From Chaenocephalus aceratus (lineage: Eukaryota; Chordata; Actinopteri; Perciformes; Channichthyidae), in contig JAMFTG010000137.1 in assembly GCA_023974075.1 (NCBI GenBank), positions 62,001 through 126,000 on the forward strand: 64,000 nucleotides of DNA, given 5' to 3'. The number at the start of each line of letters is the position of its first letter. The stretch's first letter is position 1. A model generated the notes under the pieces. The model was not told the DNA's origin. It made no database searches and saw only the letters and a list, made by a program, of their open reading frames with translations. The position numbers and the translations under genes are program-made. This document shows, piece by piece, positions 21,502 through 31,659 of this stretch.

Positions 21502-21509
21502 GTTCAGAG

Positions 21510-22215
21510 AATCAACATTCTTCATCAGCGAGACTAAACATTATGGACCCTGAATCTAACTAGAGATCTCGTCCACAGGAAAGAATGTGCTCCAGGGAAC
21601 CTTCGTCCCTGAACAGTTAATTACCTCATGGCGGCTTGTGCTCCGTCACAGGCTGGCAACAACAATGCGCCCAAGCTGCCCCTCCTCAAGAGAGATAGCA
21701 GCAACACCCCAGGCCGTAGACCTGTGCCGTGGGAAAGAGACAGTGAGAGGAGAAGATGATGAACTGTGTCAAAGGTTGAATAGCTAGGCAAAGTATTCCC
21801 TCACAGAAGGTATTGTTAGGGATAATAAATCTTTTACACATGTTTTCTTTCTACTTGTGTTTGCATTGATACTAAGGGCACTGTGGGCTACATAGATTCA
21901 AGAACTCTGCAATCGTCCGAACCACTGCTGAAAATCTCTAAAGGGCATTCAATTCATAACAGATCTATGAGTAAGGGATTGCCTTCATATGACCTCTCTC
22001 GACTGAAAGACCTTTCTTAATCTATGGCAGAGATACTCTACAACCCAAAACAAGAATCAACCTTCAACCTGAATTGGATTTGGCTTCTGCAGCTGAGGCA
22101 GAGCAACAGACCCTTCCAGTTTGATTCATGAATGGATAAGTCTGGTTCAATATCTTTGTCTCAAGGCAACAAAAACGTCTGCTTTGATTCCCCGGTTTCA
22201 GCCAATAATCAGATT
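21510..22215. other. No recognisable feature
   Basis: No supported gene. Short frames without domains. Confidence 0.4.
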
Positions 22216-22797
22216 TACACTGAACAAAAATATAAACGCAACACTTTTGTTTTTGCTCCCATTTGTCATGAGATGAACTCAAAGATCTAAAACATGTTCT
22301 ATAAACACAAAATAGCCTTTTCTCTCAAATATTGTTCACAAATCTGAAAGAATGTGTGACAGTGAGCACTTCTCCTTTGCCGAGATAATCCATCCCACCT
22401 CACAGGAGTGGCATATCAAGATGCTGGTTAGACAGCATGGTTATTGCACAGGTGTGCCTTAGGCTGGCCACCATAAAAGGCCACTCTGAAACGTGCAGTT
22501 TTGCTTTATTGGGGGGGTCTGGGGGGGGTCCGAAAACCAGTCAGTATCTGGTGTGAGGGGTAGGGGTAGGGGTAGGGATAGGGTAATGTTGTGAATCGAG
22601 TGGCCTGTGTTCGTCGTCCATAACATACGCCTGCCGATACCATAACCCCACCACCACCATGGGCCACTCGATTCACAACATTACCCTACCCCTACCCCTA
22701 CCCCTAACCCTACCCGTACCCCTACCCCTACCCCTCACACCAGATACTGACTGGTTTTCTGACCCCCCAGACCCCCCCAATAAAGCAAAACTGCAGT
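22216..22797. mobile_element. Tc1/mariner-type derivative, internally rearranged
   Basis: The left end, ACACTGAACAAAAATATAAA followed by CGCAACACTTTTGTTTTTGC, and the inner TTTGCTTTATTGGGGGGGTC are the terminal region of a Tc1-like transposon widespread in fishes. The right half repeats the inner part in inverted orientation and then stops at 22797 without the terminal bases. Between the arms, 22606-22690 on the minus strand still reads as part of a Tc1-type transposase (Gly-Gly-Gly-Gly-Val-Met-Val ... GVCYGRRTQ). Most of the transposase is gone. The family call rests on recognition of these sequences. Confidence 0.7.
22494..22794. repeat. Long inverted repeat with (GGGGTA)n arms
   Basis: The left arm 22494-22605 and right arm 22662-22794 are near-perfect reverse complements around a 56-bp loop. 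Each arm contains a run of GGGGTA hexamers (four in the left, about nine with variants in the right), so most of the size difference is hexamer number. Single strands could fold into a stem of about 110 bp. Confidence 0.9.
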
Positions 22798-22832
22798 GGC
22801 GAACGTGATAGACACGGTTCACCACTGCGTTT

Positions 22833-23075
22833 TATGCTATCCTTTAGACTTTGTAGGATAGATTTCACAAAGTCATACCTAGGTTATCAAAGTATTGGTA
22901 CTTCAGATCTCTCCACTGCAGTCTGCCTCACTTTGTAATGTGTCTCTCGTTACCCTCTGAATGTCACGAGGGCACGCTCTCATCTCCTCTCACAGGGTTT
23001 ACTTAGTGTCTCCGGATGTGCACATTGTGTTTGCTAGTGGATAAGTCAAATGGGAAAGACCATATTTGTAGAGTA
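22833..23075 (+). repeat. Duplicated segment, copy 2 (uninterrupted)
   Basis: Contiguous counterpart of 19430-19585 plus 19991-20140. Absence of the SINE and of about 220 bp of further sequence here marks those as insertions in copy 1, or deletions in this copy. Confidence 0.75.
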
Positions 23076-23809
23076 GAGGTGTAGAGGATTTGTTTTAGGG
23101 GTCATGCATGTAGGATTTGGAGCCAGACAACAAATGCTGAGTTTTCAAAAAGCCAAAGAGTTTTCCTCTGATGTGAAGCAGACTTTGCTCGTTGGAAAGA
23201 CACCCTGAAAAGTGCTGAATGTCCTCTGGAAGCGTCAGAGCAGCATTATTCTGCCAGACACTATAAATACATTTCCTTTGGTTGCCTTAGGAACTAATAC
23301 AGCCTGATGAAAACAAGACGACGTGTCTCTATCATGGTGTTGTGAAGACAGGTGCAGCATACCGTGCTGTGTAATAAAAACATCAGTCATCCAAAAGGTA
23401 AGATCTTCCCCTATTCATTCGTGTGCAAGGACATACTCTAAGGACATGTGCCTGCTATATCTAAATCCACTTATCTGCTCTAACAGGATTTGCAGACGGA
23501 GTGCAACAAGAGGAAGGACACTTGGCACACACTTGGCTTAGTTTAATAACATCTGAATTCAAAGCATTTATCCAATTAACAACCCTTGTGACAGTAAGGA
23601 TTTGATTCGACAGTCTTACAGGCACACACACTAATATAATAACATGATGATAAAGGCTTGGAGAACCGCCTGTTAAAATAAGAACAAACGATAACATGTG
23701 CTTGTTTCTGCTTGAAATGGATTGGCCCGTTGCAGCGCGTGTGGCCAACGGTACGCTGACATGTGTATGTAATCGTTTGTTTGGCGGGGACAACGCACAG
23801 TAACGAACA
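23076..23809. other. No recognisable feature
   Basis: A minus-strand open frame of 128 codons (23461-23847) has no recognisable domain and runs into the hAT element; not called as a gene. Confidence 0.4.
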
Positions 23810-23817
23810 CTTAAAAC

Positions 23818-24562
23818 TAGAGCCGGGACTCGATTAAAAAAATTCATCTAATTAATTAGAGGCTTTGTAATTAATTAATCGAAATTAATCGCATTTTAAT
23901 CAAATATACATATTTGACCTGAGAACAGTGAGAAGCAGTTTCCACATGGATGTGACTCCAGGAGGTCGACAGTCGAGTGCAGTCCAGGGAGCCAGGGAGT
24001 TGGTTATCCTCTCAGACGTGGACTTGCTTATCCTGGCCCTGAAACCAGTCGCCTGGTTGAGTGTGGGTTGGGTCAGGGTGTGGTTCCTTGCACTCGGAGT
24101 CGGGCTAACGTCCACGCTAGCTGCTACATGCTAGCTGCTACATGCTAGCTGCTACATGCTAGCTGCTACATGCTAGCTGCTACACGCTAGCTGCTACATG
24201 CTTTGCATTTAGGTGATACTTTAGGCTTGATGAGCTGCGGCTCTTATCGACGCTTCCATCCGTCCGTTTCTTAAAACAAAATGTCCCATCCACGGGGCGA
24301 CCAAAGCGTCTCATCAGCTTGTTCGTTCATGTTTGACTATTGTTCACCGTGGTTTGTTGTTGTTTGAAGTCCCATGCTGAAGTCATGAACGTTAGTTGGT
24401 GCTCCAGTATAATCGGTACGCCTGAAACTCATCCAGTGAGAAACGTTCCGCTGTGCAAAAATAAGTGCGATTAAAGTGCGATTAAAATGCGTTAATTTTT
24501 TTAACGCGTTAATTTTTGTGTCATTAATTAATCTTAATTAACGCGTTAAAGTCCCGGCCCTA
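23818..24562. mobile_element. hAT element (TAGRGCCGGGACT type) with 14-bp repeat
   Basis: 745 bp. Ends are TAGAGCCGGGACT and AGTCCCGGCCCTA (one mismatch). Flanks CTTAAAAC (23810-23817) and GTTAAAAC (24563-24570) form an 8-bp duplication with one mismatch. Subterminal AATTAATTAA and AACGCGTTAA words are typical of one abundant fish hAT group. The interior has no transposase domain. It contains a 14-bp minisatellite. Confidence 0.9.
24116..24199. repeat. 14-bp tandem repeat GCTAGCTGCTACAT x6
   Basis: Six consecutive units; one (unit 5) has CAC in place of CAT. Lies inside the hAT element. Confidence 0.95.
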
Positions 24563-24570
24563 GTTAAAAC

Positions 24571-24982
24571 ATTCAAATGTGTCAAGCGTAACAGTGCCAG
24601 GCTTAGCTTTGAGCTCATTTCCATCCCTCACATAAAACATTTAAGAAGATTACATTTTACAAACGAAATGCATGATGTGCAAAAAGAGCAAGAGCAGCAA
24701 GTATGTATCACACGGCAATACGATATAACGACATGCGACGTGCCAGAGGAGACACACGAGCTGCACGAGGAGCTGCCCCCGTATTAATGTGCATTTAGCG
24801 GATGTTTGTTTTCTCAACCACTCTCTGAGTTGACCTTTGAAGCTATATATGTATAACATCTGAATTAATGGTGAGTAGGCTACTTATAACTCTCTTTATC
24901 AAGTCTCTTCGACCCTCAAAGCTTTTTACAAACTAGTCATTCACACCTCATGCATGCAGAGCAGCATCACTTGCTCTAGGGG

Positions 24983-24984
<2 letters not shown>
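24571..24984. other. No recognisable feature
   Basis: No supported feature before the CA repeat. Confidence 0.4.

Positions 24985-25035
<51 letters not shown>
24985..25035. repeat. (CA)n microsatellite
   Basis: Uninterrupted CA run of about 51 bases. Confidence 0.98.
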
Positions 25036-25036
<1 letters not shown>

Positions 25037-25239
25037 ATGGATACATCTCTTCAGGGGACATTACATTGACTGACATGCATTTCCTGGAGACTTATCCTAA
25101 CCCTAACCAAGTCTTCACCCTAAAATTAATGATCCCCCTCATGGGGACCTCCAATGTGTCCGCATAAGGGAGGCGAGTCCCCACATGTGACTGTGTAAAC
25201 AGATGTAGGTCCCCACAAGTATAGTAATGCTAGGCCACG

Positions 25240-25240
<1 letters not shown>
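25036..25240. repeat. CA-flanked dispersed repeat segment (candidate)
   Basis: Contains CCTAACCCTAACCAAGTCTT, CCCCTCATGGGGACC and GGTCCCCACAAGTATAG, and sits between two CA runs. GTCCCCACAAG-type sequence next to CA repeats is frequent in fish genomes, so I take it as part of a dispersed repeat. Confidence 0.4.

Positions 25241-25300
<60 letters not shown>
25241..25300. repeat. (AC)n microsatellite
   Basis: Uninterrupted AC run of 60 bases. Confidence 0.98.
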
Positions 25301-25301
<1 letters not shown>

Positions 25302-25405
25302 GGGAGCAACTCAGGGTTCAGTATCTTGCCCAAGGACAGGGATTGAACGCACAACTTTCTGGTTGAAAGACGACCGCACCCCCTGTCAGCCACAGTCGCC
25401 CAGTT
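25301..25405 (-). mobile_element. tRNA-derived SINE head
   Basis: On the minus strand the stretch reads CTGGGCGACTGTGGCTGACA, then a GCGGTCGTCTTTCAACCAG word and GCGTTCAATCCCTGTCC, a tRNA-like head with a degenerate B box, followed by TTGGGCAAGATACTGAACCC. It is a different SINE family from 14781. No tail is visible because the CA repeat abuts it. Confidence 0.6.
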
Positions 25406-26183
25406 CATTGCATTTGCCTTTCTTCCTCTAATTGAGATTAGACTGTCTGACATGCTCATGCACTTTTATCAACAGCCAGAAGAACTGAACAATAACACGT
25501 GTAGGAGCATGTACAGATTATTGTATTTATTCGTTGTTATATGTGAGAACATTGGAGTCGTATGTCTCTAAAGAAAACTGATTGTCTTATTGACTAAAAA
25601 ACACAACAATCCACTTTCTGGATGTACCTCTTGTTTTCTCTCCTGCAGAAAGTGGCATGGCCTCACACAAAAGAGCAGCAGTGATGTAAATCAAGTGGGC
25701 GCTGTAAATAAGTTATGGTTCTCCTGTGCAAAAGAGAGTTTAGAGGGCAGGAGTAAATTATGGGTATTGTCATCGCTGAAGTGTTTAACCATCCGTGTTG
25801 CCATGACAATCACAACTCCAGATGCAATCGTACTTCAGTGACCGGTCACGGCAGAGAAAACCGCAGGTAGCCTTTATTATTATAATAATCATGGCTGCAA
25901 AAAGAAGTGCAATACAGCCGTCGTAAAACCCCCGCATGACAACTGTGCTTTCCCTGCTGCGACAAATCAAGATGTCTGTCGGTAAAATAAGGCTCTATTA
26001 AACATTAAAGGATAAGTTCAATAAAATACTTTTAAGCCCCATATGTAATGTACATTGAAGAAGTTATTGGCCACTGAAATACTTTATTCTTCTACATGTT
26101 ATCAATAAAAGTATCCGCTGTAACAGAAGAGGGGATAACACCCACTTTCTGTTTAACAATACATGCTATAGTGCATGACATCA
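25406..26183. other. No recognisable feature
   Basis: A strong acceptor-like CTTGTTTTCTCTCCTGCAG ends near 25649, but the frame after it has no domain and no good donor. Not called. Confidence 0.35.
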
Positions 26184-27616
26184 CTTTAAAGAGTCCCTAT
26201 TCTCCTCATGTCCAGGTGTATATCAGTATGTAGTGTCTCTATTTAAAGAGTCCTCTCCTGCTGATGTTCAGGTGTATATCAGTATGTAGTGTCTCTACTT
26301 TAAAGAGTCCTCTCCTGCTGATGTTCAGGTGTATATCAGTATGTAGTGTCTCTACTTTAAAGAGTCCTCTCCTGCTGATGTTCAGGTGTATATCAGTATG
26401 TAGTGTCTCTATTTAAAGAGTCCTCTCCTGCTGATGTTCAGGTGTATATCAGTATGTAGTGTCTCTATTTAAAGAGTCCTCTCCTGCTGATGTTCAGGTG
26501 TATATCAGTATGTAGTGTCTCTACTTTAAAGAGTCCTCTCCTGCTGATGTTCAGGTGTATATCAGTATGTAGTGTCTCTACTTTAAAGAGTCCTCTCCTG
26601 CTGATGTTCAGGTGTATATCAGTATGTAGTGTCTCTACTTTAAAGAGTCCTCTCCTGCTGATGTTCAGGTGTATATCAGTATGTAGTGTCTCTACTTTAA
26701 AGAGTCCTCTCCTGATGATGTTCAGGTGTATATCAGTATGTAGTGTCTCTACTTTAAAGAGTCCTCTCCTGCTGATGTTCTGGTGTATATCAGAATGTAG
26801 TGTCTCTACTTTAAAGAGTCCTCTCCTGCTGATGTTCAGGTGTATATCAGTATGTAGTGTCTCTACTTTAAAGAGTCCTCTCCTGCTGATGTTCAGGTGT
26901 ATATCAGAATGTAGTGTCTCTACTTTAAAGAGTCCTCTCCTGCTGATGTTCAGGTGTATATCAGTATGTAGTGTCTCTACTTTAAAGAGTCCTCTCCTGC
27001 TGATGTTCAGGTGTATATCAGTGTCTCTACTTTAAAGAGTCCTCTCCTGCTGATGTTCAGGTGTATATCAGTCTGTAGAGTCTCTACTTTAAAGAGTCCT
27101 CTCCTGCTGATGTTCAGGTGTATATCAGTATGTAGTGTCTCTACTTTAAAGAGTCCTCTCCTGCTGATGTTCAGGTGTATATCAGTATGTAGTGTCTCTA
27201 CTTTAAAGAGTCCTCTCCTGCTGATGTTCAGGTGTATATCAGTATGTAGTGTCTCTACTTTAAAGAGTCCTCTCCTGCTGATGTTCAGGTGTATATCAGT
27301 ATGTAGTGTCTCTACTTTAAAGAGTCCTCTCCTGATGATGTTCAGGTGTATATCAGTATGTAGTGTCTCTACTTTAAAGAGTCCTCTCCTGCTGATGTTC
27401 TGGTGTATATCAGAATGTAGTGTCTCTACTTTAAAGAGTCCTCTCCTGCTGATGTTCAGGTGTATATCAGTATGTAGTGTCTCTACTTTAAAGAGTCCTC
27501 TCCTGCTGATGTTCAGGTGTATATCAGTATGTAGTGTCTCTACTTTAAAGAGTCCTCTCCTGCTGATGTTCAGGTGTATATCAGTGTGTAGTGTCTCTAC
27601 TTTAAAGAGTCCTCTT
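26184..27616 (+). repeat. 57-bp minisatellite, array A (about 25 units)
   Basis: The unit is CTTTAAAGAGTCCTCTCCTG, then CTGATGTTCAGGTGTATATC, then AGTATGTAGTGTCTCTA (57 bp). The first unit is the most diverged (CCCTATTCTCCTCATGTCC). Four early units lack one base (TATTTAAAG) and one unit near 27020 lacks seven. Rare markers (CCTGATGATG at 26711 and 27331; TTCTGG with CAGAATG at 26776 and 27396) repeat 620 bp apart, which is 11 units less the 7-bp deletion, showing a block duplication. Open frames of about 180-200 codons arise only because 57 is divisible by three. Confidence 0.97.
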
Positions 27617-27990
27617 TAAAGATGGTAAGATGAACTAAAGATGTGGATAAGACTTATTTTGACGGCAGCCTAAAGTAGTTTCCACAAAGCAAACAGCCGT
27701 CAATGCAGCACTCAAACCATTTAAACGTGTATCGTGTATTTGTATTGAACTGAAGAGCACATTCACTTTTAGAAATCCTACACTGATTACCCTATTATGT
27801 ATAAAAGGGCCACGGGTGTGTGTACTGTGTCAGCAGGAGGACAATCACAGCCAGCTCATCAATTTCAACCATTAGTAGTCGAGCACTTAACCTCCAGCTA
27901 AAAGAGTGCAGCTATTACTGGCCTGATGTGACTCCTTCTGAAAAGCCTCTTCATCCGGAAAATATGAAATATTGACGGCACGACTCACAC
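27617..27990. other. No recognisable feature
   Basis: No supported feature. Confidence 0.4.
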
Positions 27991-28605
27991 TTAAAGGGGA
28001 CCTATCATGCAAAATGAACTTTGTGATGTCTTTTATACATGTGTCCCCGTTGCGTCGGGGAACTCACGCAGCGTCAGAAAATAAAACCCTCTCTCTTTTC
28101 CTCCGTACCCAAATCCTTTAAAAACGAGTGTACAACGAGCGGATACAGATTTGCTGTCGATATGACGTCAAATCAGCAGCGGACCCACAGAGAGTTGCTA
28201 TCAGAAACAATGCCTGACGTGTTTTGGACGTAATCTCGTCTTTGTTTACATTAGCATCGCTAACACTCAGAGCTAACCTGTGCTGGAGAGCACGTGTGTT
28301 TATAAAGCAGGATCCTTGATGTGGTTTAGAACAGGATGCCGTTTTATCACAGCAGAATGTAACTTTATCTCCGGTAGAATTCTGATCAGGCATTAGCTCC
28401 GCCTCCTCTTCTTTATTTTTTTCAAGCTAAGGACCCAAAATCCCTGTTTCTCTAACAGCTGCAAAAGAGAGTTATGAGCAGTATGCGGCATGGCTGCAAC
28501 GGAGGATCTGTTTGGTATTTTAAGCAAACAACTTCACAGACATGTTTCGTATAGGTATGGCTCTACAATATATGTTTCCAATATAGCATGATAGGTCCAC
28601 TTTAA
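27991..28605. mobile_element. TTAA-flanked MITE (AGGGGACCTATCATGC type)
   Basis: 615 bp with ends TTAAAGGGGACCTATCATGC and GCATGATAGGTCCACTTTAA, one mismatch in 20. TTAA at both ends fits a piggyBac-type duplication; superfamily inferred from that only. Frames of 64 and 91 codons inside have no domain. Different family from the 15665 MITE. Confidence 0.88.
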
Positions 28606-29017
28606 AGTCTGCTCTGATTTATTCCAAGAACTTACTTTGCTGCTCTCTGTATTGCAGAAATCAACTGCATGTTGTATATGATAATAAATACATGTATTTT
28701 CTTTAATACGCCATGGAGAGCTTTGTCATTGTGTAATAACTAGTGCTGTCAAAATTATCGCGTTAACGGCGGTAATTAATTTTTTGAATTAATTGCGTTA
28801 AAATATTTAACGCATTTAACGCATGTGCAGAATGGCCCGCCCCATACGTGCCACCAGTGGCAGCGCCAGGGTATGGCTGGGGTAGGCTCCACCCATACCA
28901 AGAAATGGCTTAGCCCCACCATGAGACATGATGTTAAAGTAAGCAAAATAAAGTCTGCCAACTCGCGGAGTAAATTGCACAGACAGCAGTTAGTCAGATT
29001 GATTTCAGTAGCCACGG

Positions 29018-30272
29018 TTTTAGTTTAGTTTAGTTTAGTTTATTTATTTATAGTGTCGTGGACAGTCCCCATCGATGAACTGTCACAAAAACAGTAAATG
29101 GAGCAGCTTTAGCCGACATGGCTAATTTCCAGCCGTTGTCCCCGGCCAGATGGTAATAGACACCCTTACAATTACAATATATCAACAGCATTAGTTATAA
29201 GAAAATATATAAAATAAAATAAAGAGGATAAAAGAGAACAATAAACAACACACGTTACTATATACAGTACATGTCACATATAGCACATCACAATCACATC
29301 ACAGAAACGAGGGGCAACATCCATGATCACAACATGTAACACAACATGTAACACTCACGCCATACTTAACACAGACTAGTGTGTGCAGGTGTAGTTCTCA
29401 GTGAACCATGTTTTTAAGTGAGCTGTGAAGGTGGGATGTGTGTGTATGTCTTTGATTTGAGTGGTAGAGAGTTCCAGTTTTGTATTGCTGTGACCGAGAA
29501 TGATGACTGACCAAAAGTACTCTTCCTGAATGGGACTGATAGGTCGCCACGTGTGGAGCTTCTAGTGGTCCGTCTGGTGTTGTTACGTTGAGTAACCAAT
29601 GAGCTAAGAGGTGGAGGGGCTGTATTGTGCAGGATTTTGTACATCAGAACGATATTCCTATACTTTATTAAATCTTCCCAACTCAGGATGTTATGCTTGT
29701 TGAGGATGGTACAGTGATGGGAGCGGTTAGGTTTCTGGTCCAGTACTTTGAGGGTTTGTTTGTACAGGGTTGCTAGTGGCTTCAGTGTGGAGCTGTTAGT
29801 TTGACCCCAGCTTGTGAGACAGTATGTTAGATGTGACATGATCGTGGCATTCATGTATAATTTGGCAGAATTCAATGTCATTGTGTTTCTTATGTATTTA
29901 AAATTTGCTAGGCTAAACTTGACTCTTTGCGTCACTTTTTTGACTTGTGTTTTGAATGTTAAATTAGAGTCAATAATGATTCCAAGGTACTTAACCTGAG
30001 GCACAATGTTAATATGTTCACCTGATGCTTATATTTGACACAATGTTGCAATTTCTTTTTGTGAAAAACATTCCAACTGTTTTGTTGACATTAAGCTGAA
30101 GACAGGAGCGGTGTGATCAGCACTAAAGCTGAGGTCAGTTTATCAGCAGCCTTTTGCTTTGTGCTAGCATGCACATATATCACAGTGTCATCGGCATATA
30201 GCTGTGTTTCCACATCAGGACAGACAGATGGCAGGTCATTAATATATAGGGAAAAAAGAAGTGGACCAAACT
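29018..30272 (-). mobile_element. 5'-truncated LINE inserted in hAT
   Basis: Minus-strand non-LTR retrotransposon. Its 3' tail is the (AAACT)n run at 29018-29045 and its 5' truncation lies near 30272. It holds the C-terminal half of the reverse transcriptase (see next entry). The orientation is fixed by the YADD motif and the A-rich tail. Confidence 0.85.
29414..30272 (-). pseudogene. LINE reverse transcriptase, C-terminal part, broken
   Basis: Near 30175-30270 the minus strand reads FGPLLFSLYINDLPSV followed about a dozen residues later by QLYADDTVIYVHA, the catalytic YADD box of reverse transcriptase palm domain. After a frameshifted, stop-containing stretch (about 30000-30110) an open frame of 196 codons (30004 down to 29414) continues with VKYLGIIIDSNLTF, the thumb-region signature, then SHLTYCLTSWGQ and LSWEDLIKYRN, and ends in a conserved SFSVTAIQNWNSLP. 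The N-terminal endonuclease and fingers are missing. Non-functional; LINE clade not assigned. Confidence 0.85.
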
Positions 30273-30365
30273 TTTGTCACGTAGTGATCGACTTCTCAAT
30301 AGAACATCTTTGATAACGGCATGGTGTTGTTGCAGGAAGTCCCGACGCAGAATACTCTTGCTGTA
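30265..30365. repeat. Segment shared with hAT element at 11 kb
   Basis: GTCACGTAGTGATC, CTTCTCAATAGAACATCTTT and GGAAGTCCCGACGCAGAATA correspond to 11645-11755 (GTCACGTAGTGATC, CTTCTCAATAAAACATCTTT and GGAAGTCCCCACGGAGAATA). Either the two hAT families share this internal region or both received the same insertion. Confidence 0.7.
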
Positions 30366-30703
30366 GTTCAGGGCAGAGCCATATAATAGTAATAATATGG
30401 CTCTGGTACAGGGGAGCACATAACTGGTACGCAGGTTATGTGCGTAATCTGAAATGCGTACCGTCACTTGTGTCACAAAGCGCATTTGCGTACCGACGTA
30501 CTTGTGAAGCTTTTCCAGAAGGCGGTTAGATCCCCGGACGACAGAGTCGGTCTCCGTGTGCACAGACAGGGCTGCTGTTAACGTCGGTCTGTACAACGGA
30601 ACTGTGCCAAAACTACGCCAACCGGCTGCGGAGGGAGACTCCCCTCTTCACTGGAGAACTGCGCTAAAACAGCTGATCAAAACGTTCACACTGTGGTCAC
30701 AAA

Positions 30704-31100
30704 GTACTCCACTAGCCCCCCCCCTCTGTCGACTTTCCTGAAGTACTCCACTAGCCCCCCCCTCTGTCGACTTTCCTGAAGTACTCCACTAGCCCCCCCC
30801 CTCTGTCGACTTTCCTGAAGTACTCCACTAGCCCCCCCCCTCTGTCGACTTTCCTGAAGTACTCCACTAGCCCCCCCCCTCTGTCGACTTTCCTGAAGTA
30901 CTCCACTAGCCCCCCCCCTCTGTCGACTTTCCTGAAGTACTCCACTAGCCCCCCCCCCTCTGTCGACTTTCCTGAAGTACTCCACTAGCCCCCCCCCTCT
31001 GTCGACTTTCCTGAAGTACTCCACTAGCCCCCCCCCTCTGTCGACTTTCCTGAAGTACTCCACTAGCCCCCCCCCTCTGTCGACTTTCCTGAAGTACTCC
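30704..31100. repeat. 39-bp minisatellite, 10 units plus a partial
   Basis: Unit GTACTCCACTAGCCCCCCCC, then a few C, TCTGTCGACTTTCCTGAA. Length varies 38-40 because the C run varies from about 8 to 10. Otherwise units are almost identical, so the array is recent. Lies inside the hAT element at 28741. Confidence 0.97.
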
Positions 31101-31373
31101 CCCGTTGATAGAAATCAACACGTAATGATTGATAGGTGTGTGGGTTGTCTTTCATTTTGACATGCAGAAAAATGTTATAATAAACATACATAGCCTACTG
31201 TGTTAAATGGATATATCCGCCTTCTTTCATTTATCTTTCCATTCCCAACAATATACATAAATAAATGGCATATTTTGGACATAGTTCGAATGGTGATTAA
31301 TCTGATTAATCACAGCTTAAAAATTAATTAATCTGATTACAAATTGTAATCGTTTGACAGCCCTAGTAATAAC

Positions 31374-31659
31374 AAATCTACTCAGACTTTCTAAATGTGT
31401 CCGTTCTGTTCCATTCTTCCCAACCTGGACATGAATCCCGTTGATAACAATAATTATGTTTTTCCTCCGATTAGCACTTCACATATTACTCATACTTTTC
31501 CAACTCCCTGTTCAACAAACTTACAACAAGTAAAAAAGTCTGTTTGCAAATCAATGCACTAAAGCTGAGTGGACTTCCCGTTGGCAATTTAATATTTCAG
31601 TTAAATAAGATCTTAACAATTTCTTTAATTCCCTGAAAAGTAAACAGCAGAGTTTCTGG
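31374..31659. other. No recognisable feature
   Basis: No supported feature between the hAT and the 25-bp array. Confidence 0.4.

Larger units (their letters stand above)
28741..31365. mobile_element. 2.6-kb hAT element with nested LINE and 39-bp minisatellite
   Basis: The termini are TAGTGCTGTCAAA and TTTGACAGCCCTA (one mismatch), with a perfect 8-bp duplication GTAATAAC (28733-28740 and 31366-31373). Subterminal TTAACG/AATTAATT words match other fish hAT ends. The extra length is explained by a LINE insertion (29018-30272) and by a 39-bp minisatellite (30704-31100). A stretch at 30265-30365 is shared with the hAT element at 10983. No transposase domain remains. Confidence 0.92.

Noticed and set aside
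22560..22740. Interstitial telomere sequence
   Set aside because: The hexamer is GGGGTA with variants, not TTAGGG; only isolated units match the vertebrate telomere repeat, and the context is a fold-back transposon derivative.
25590..25841. Possible terminal exon after a strong acceptor at about 25649
   Set aside because: No domain, no donor, and no neighbouring exon; acceptor-like sites also occur at 17312 and 28655 without open exons.
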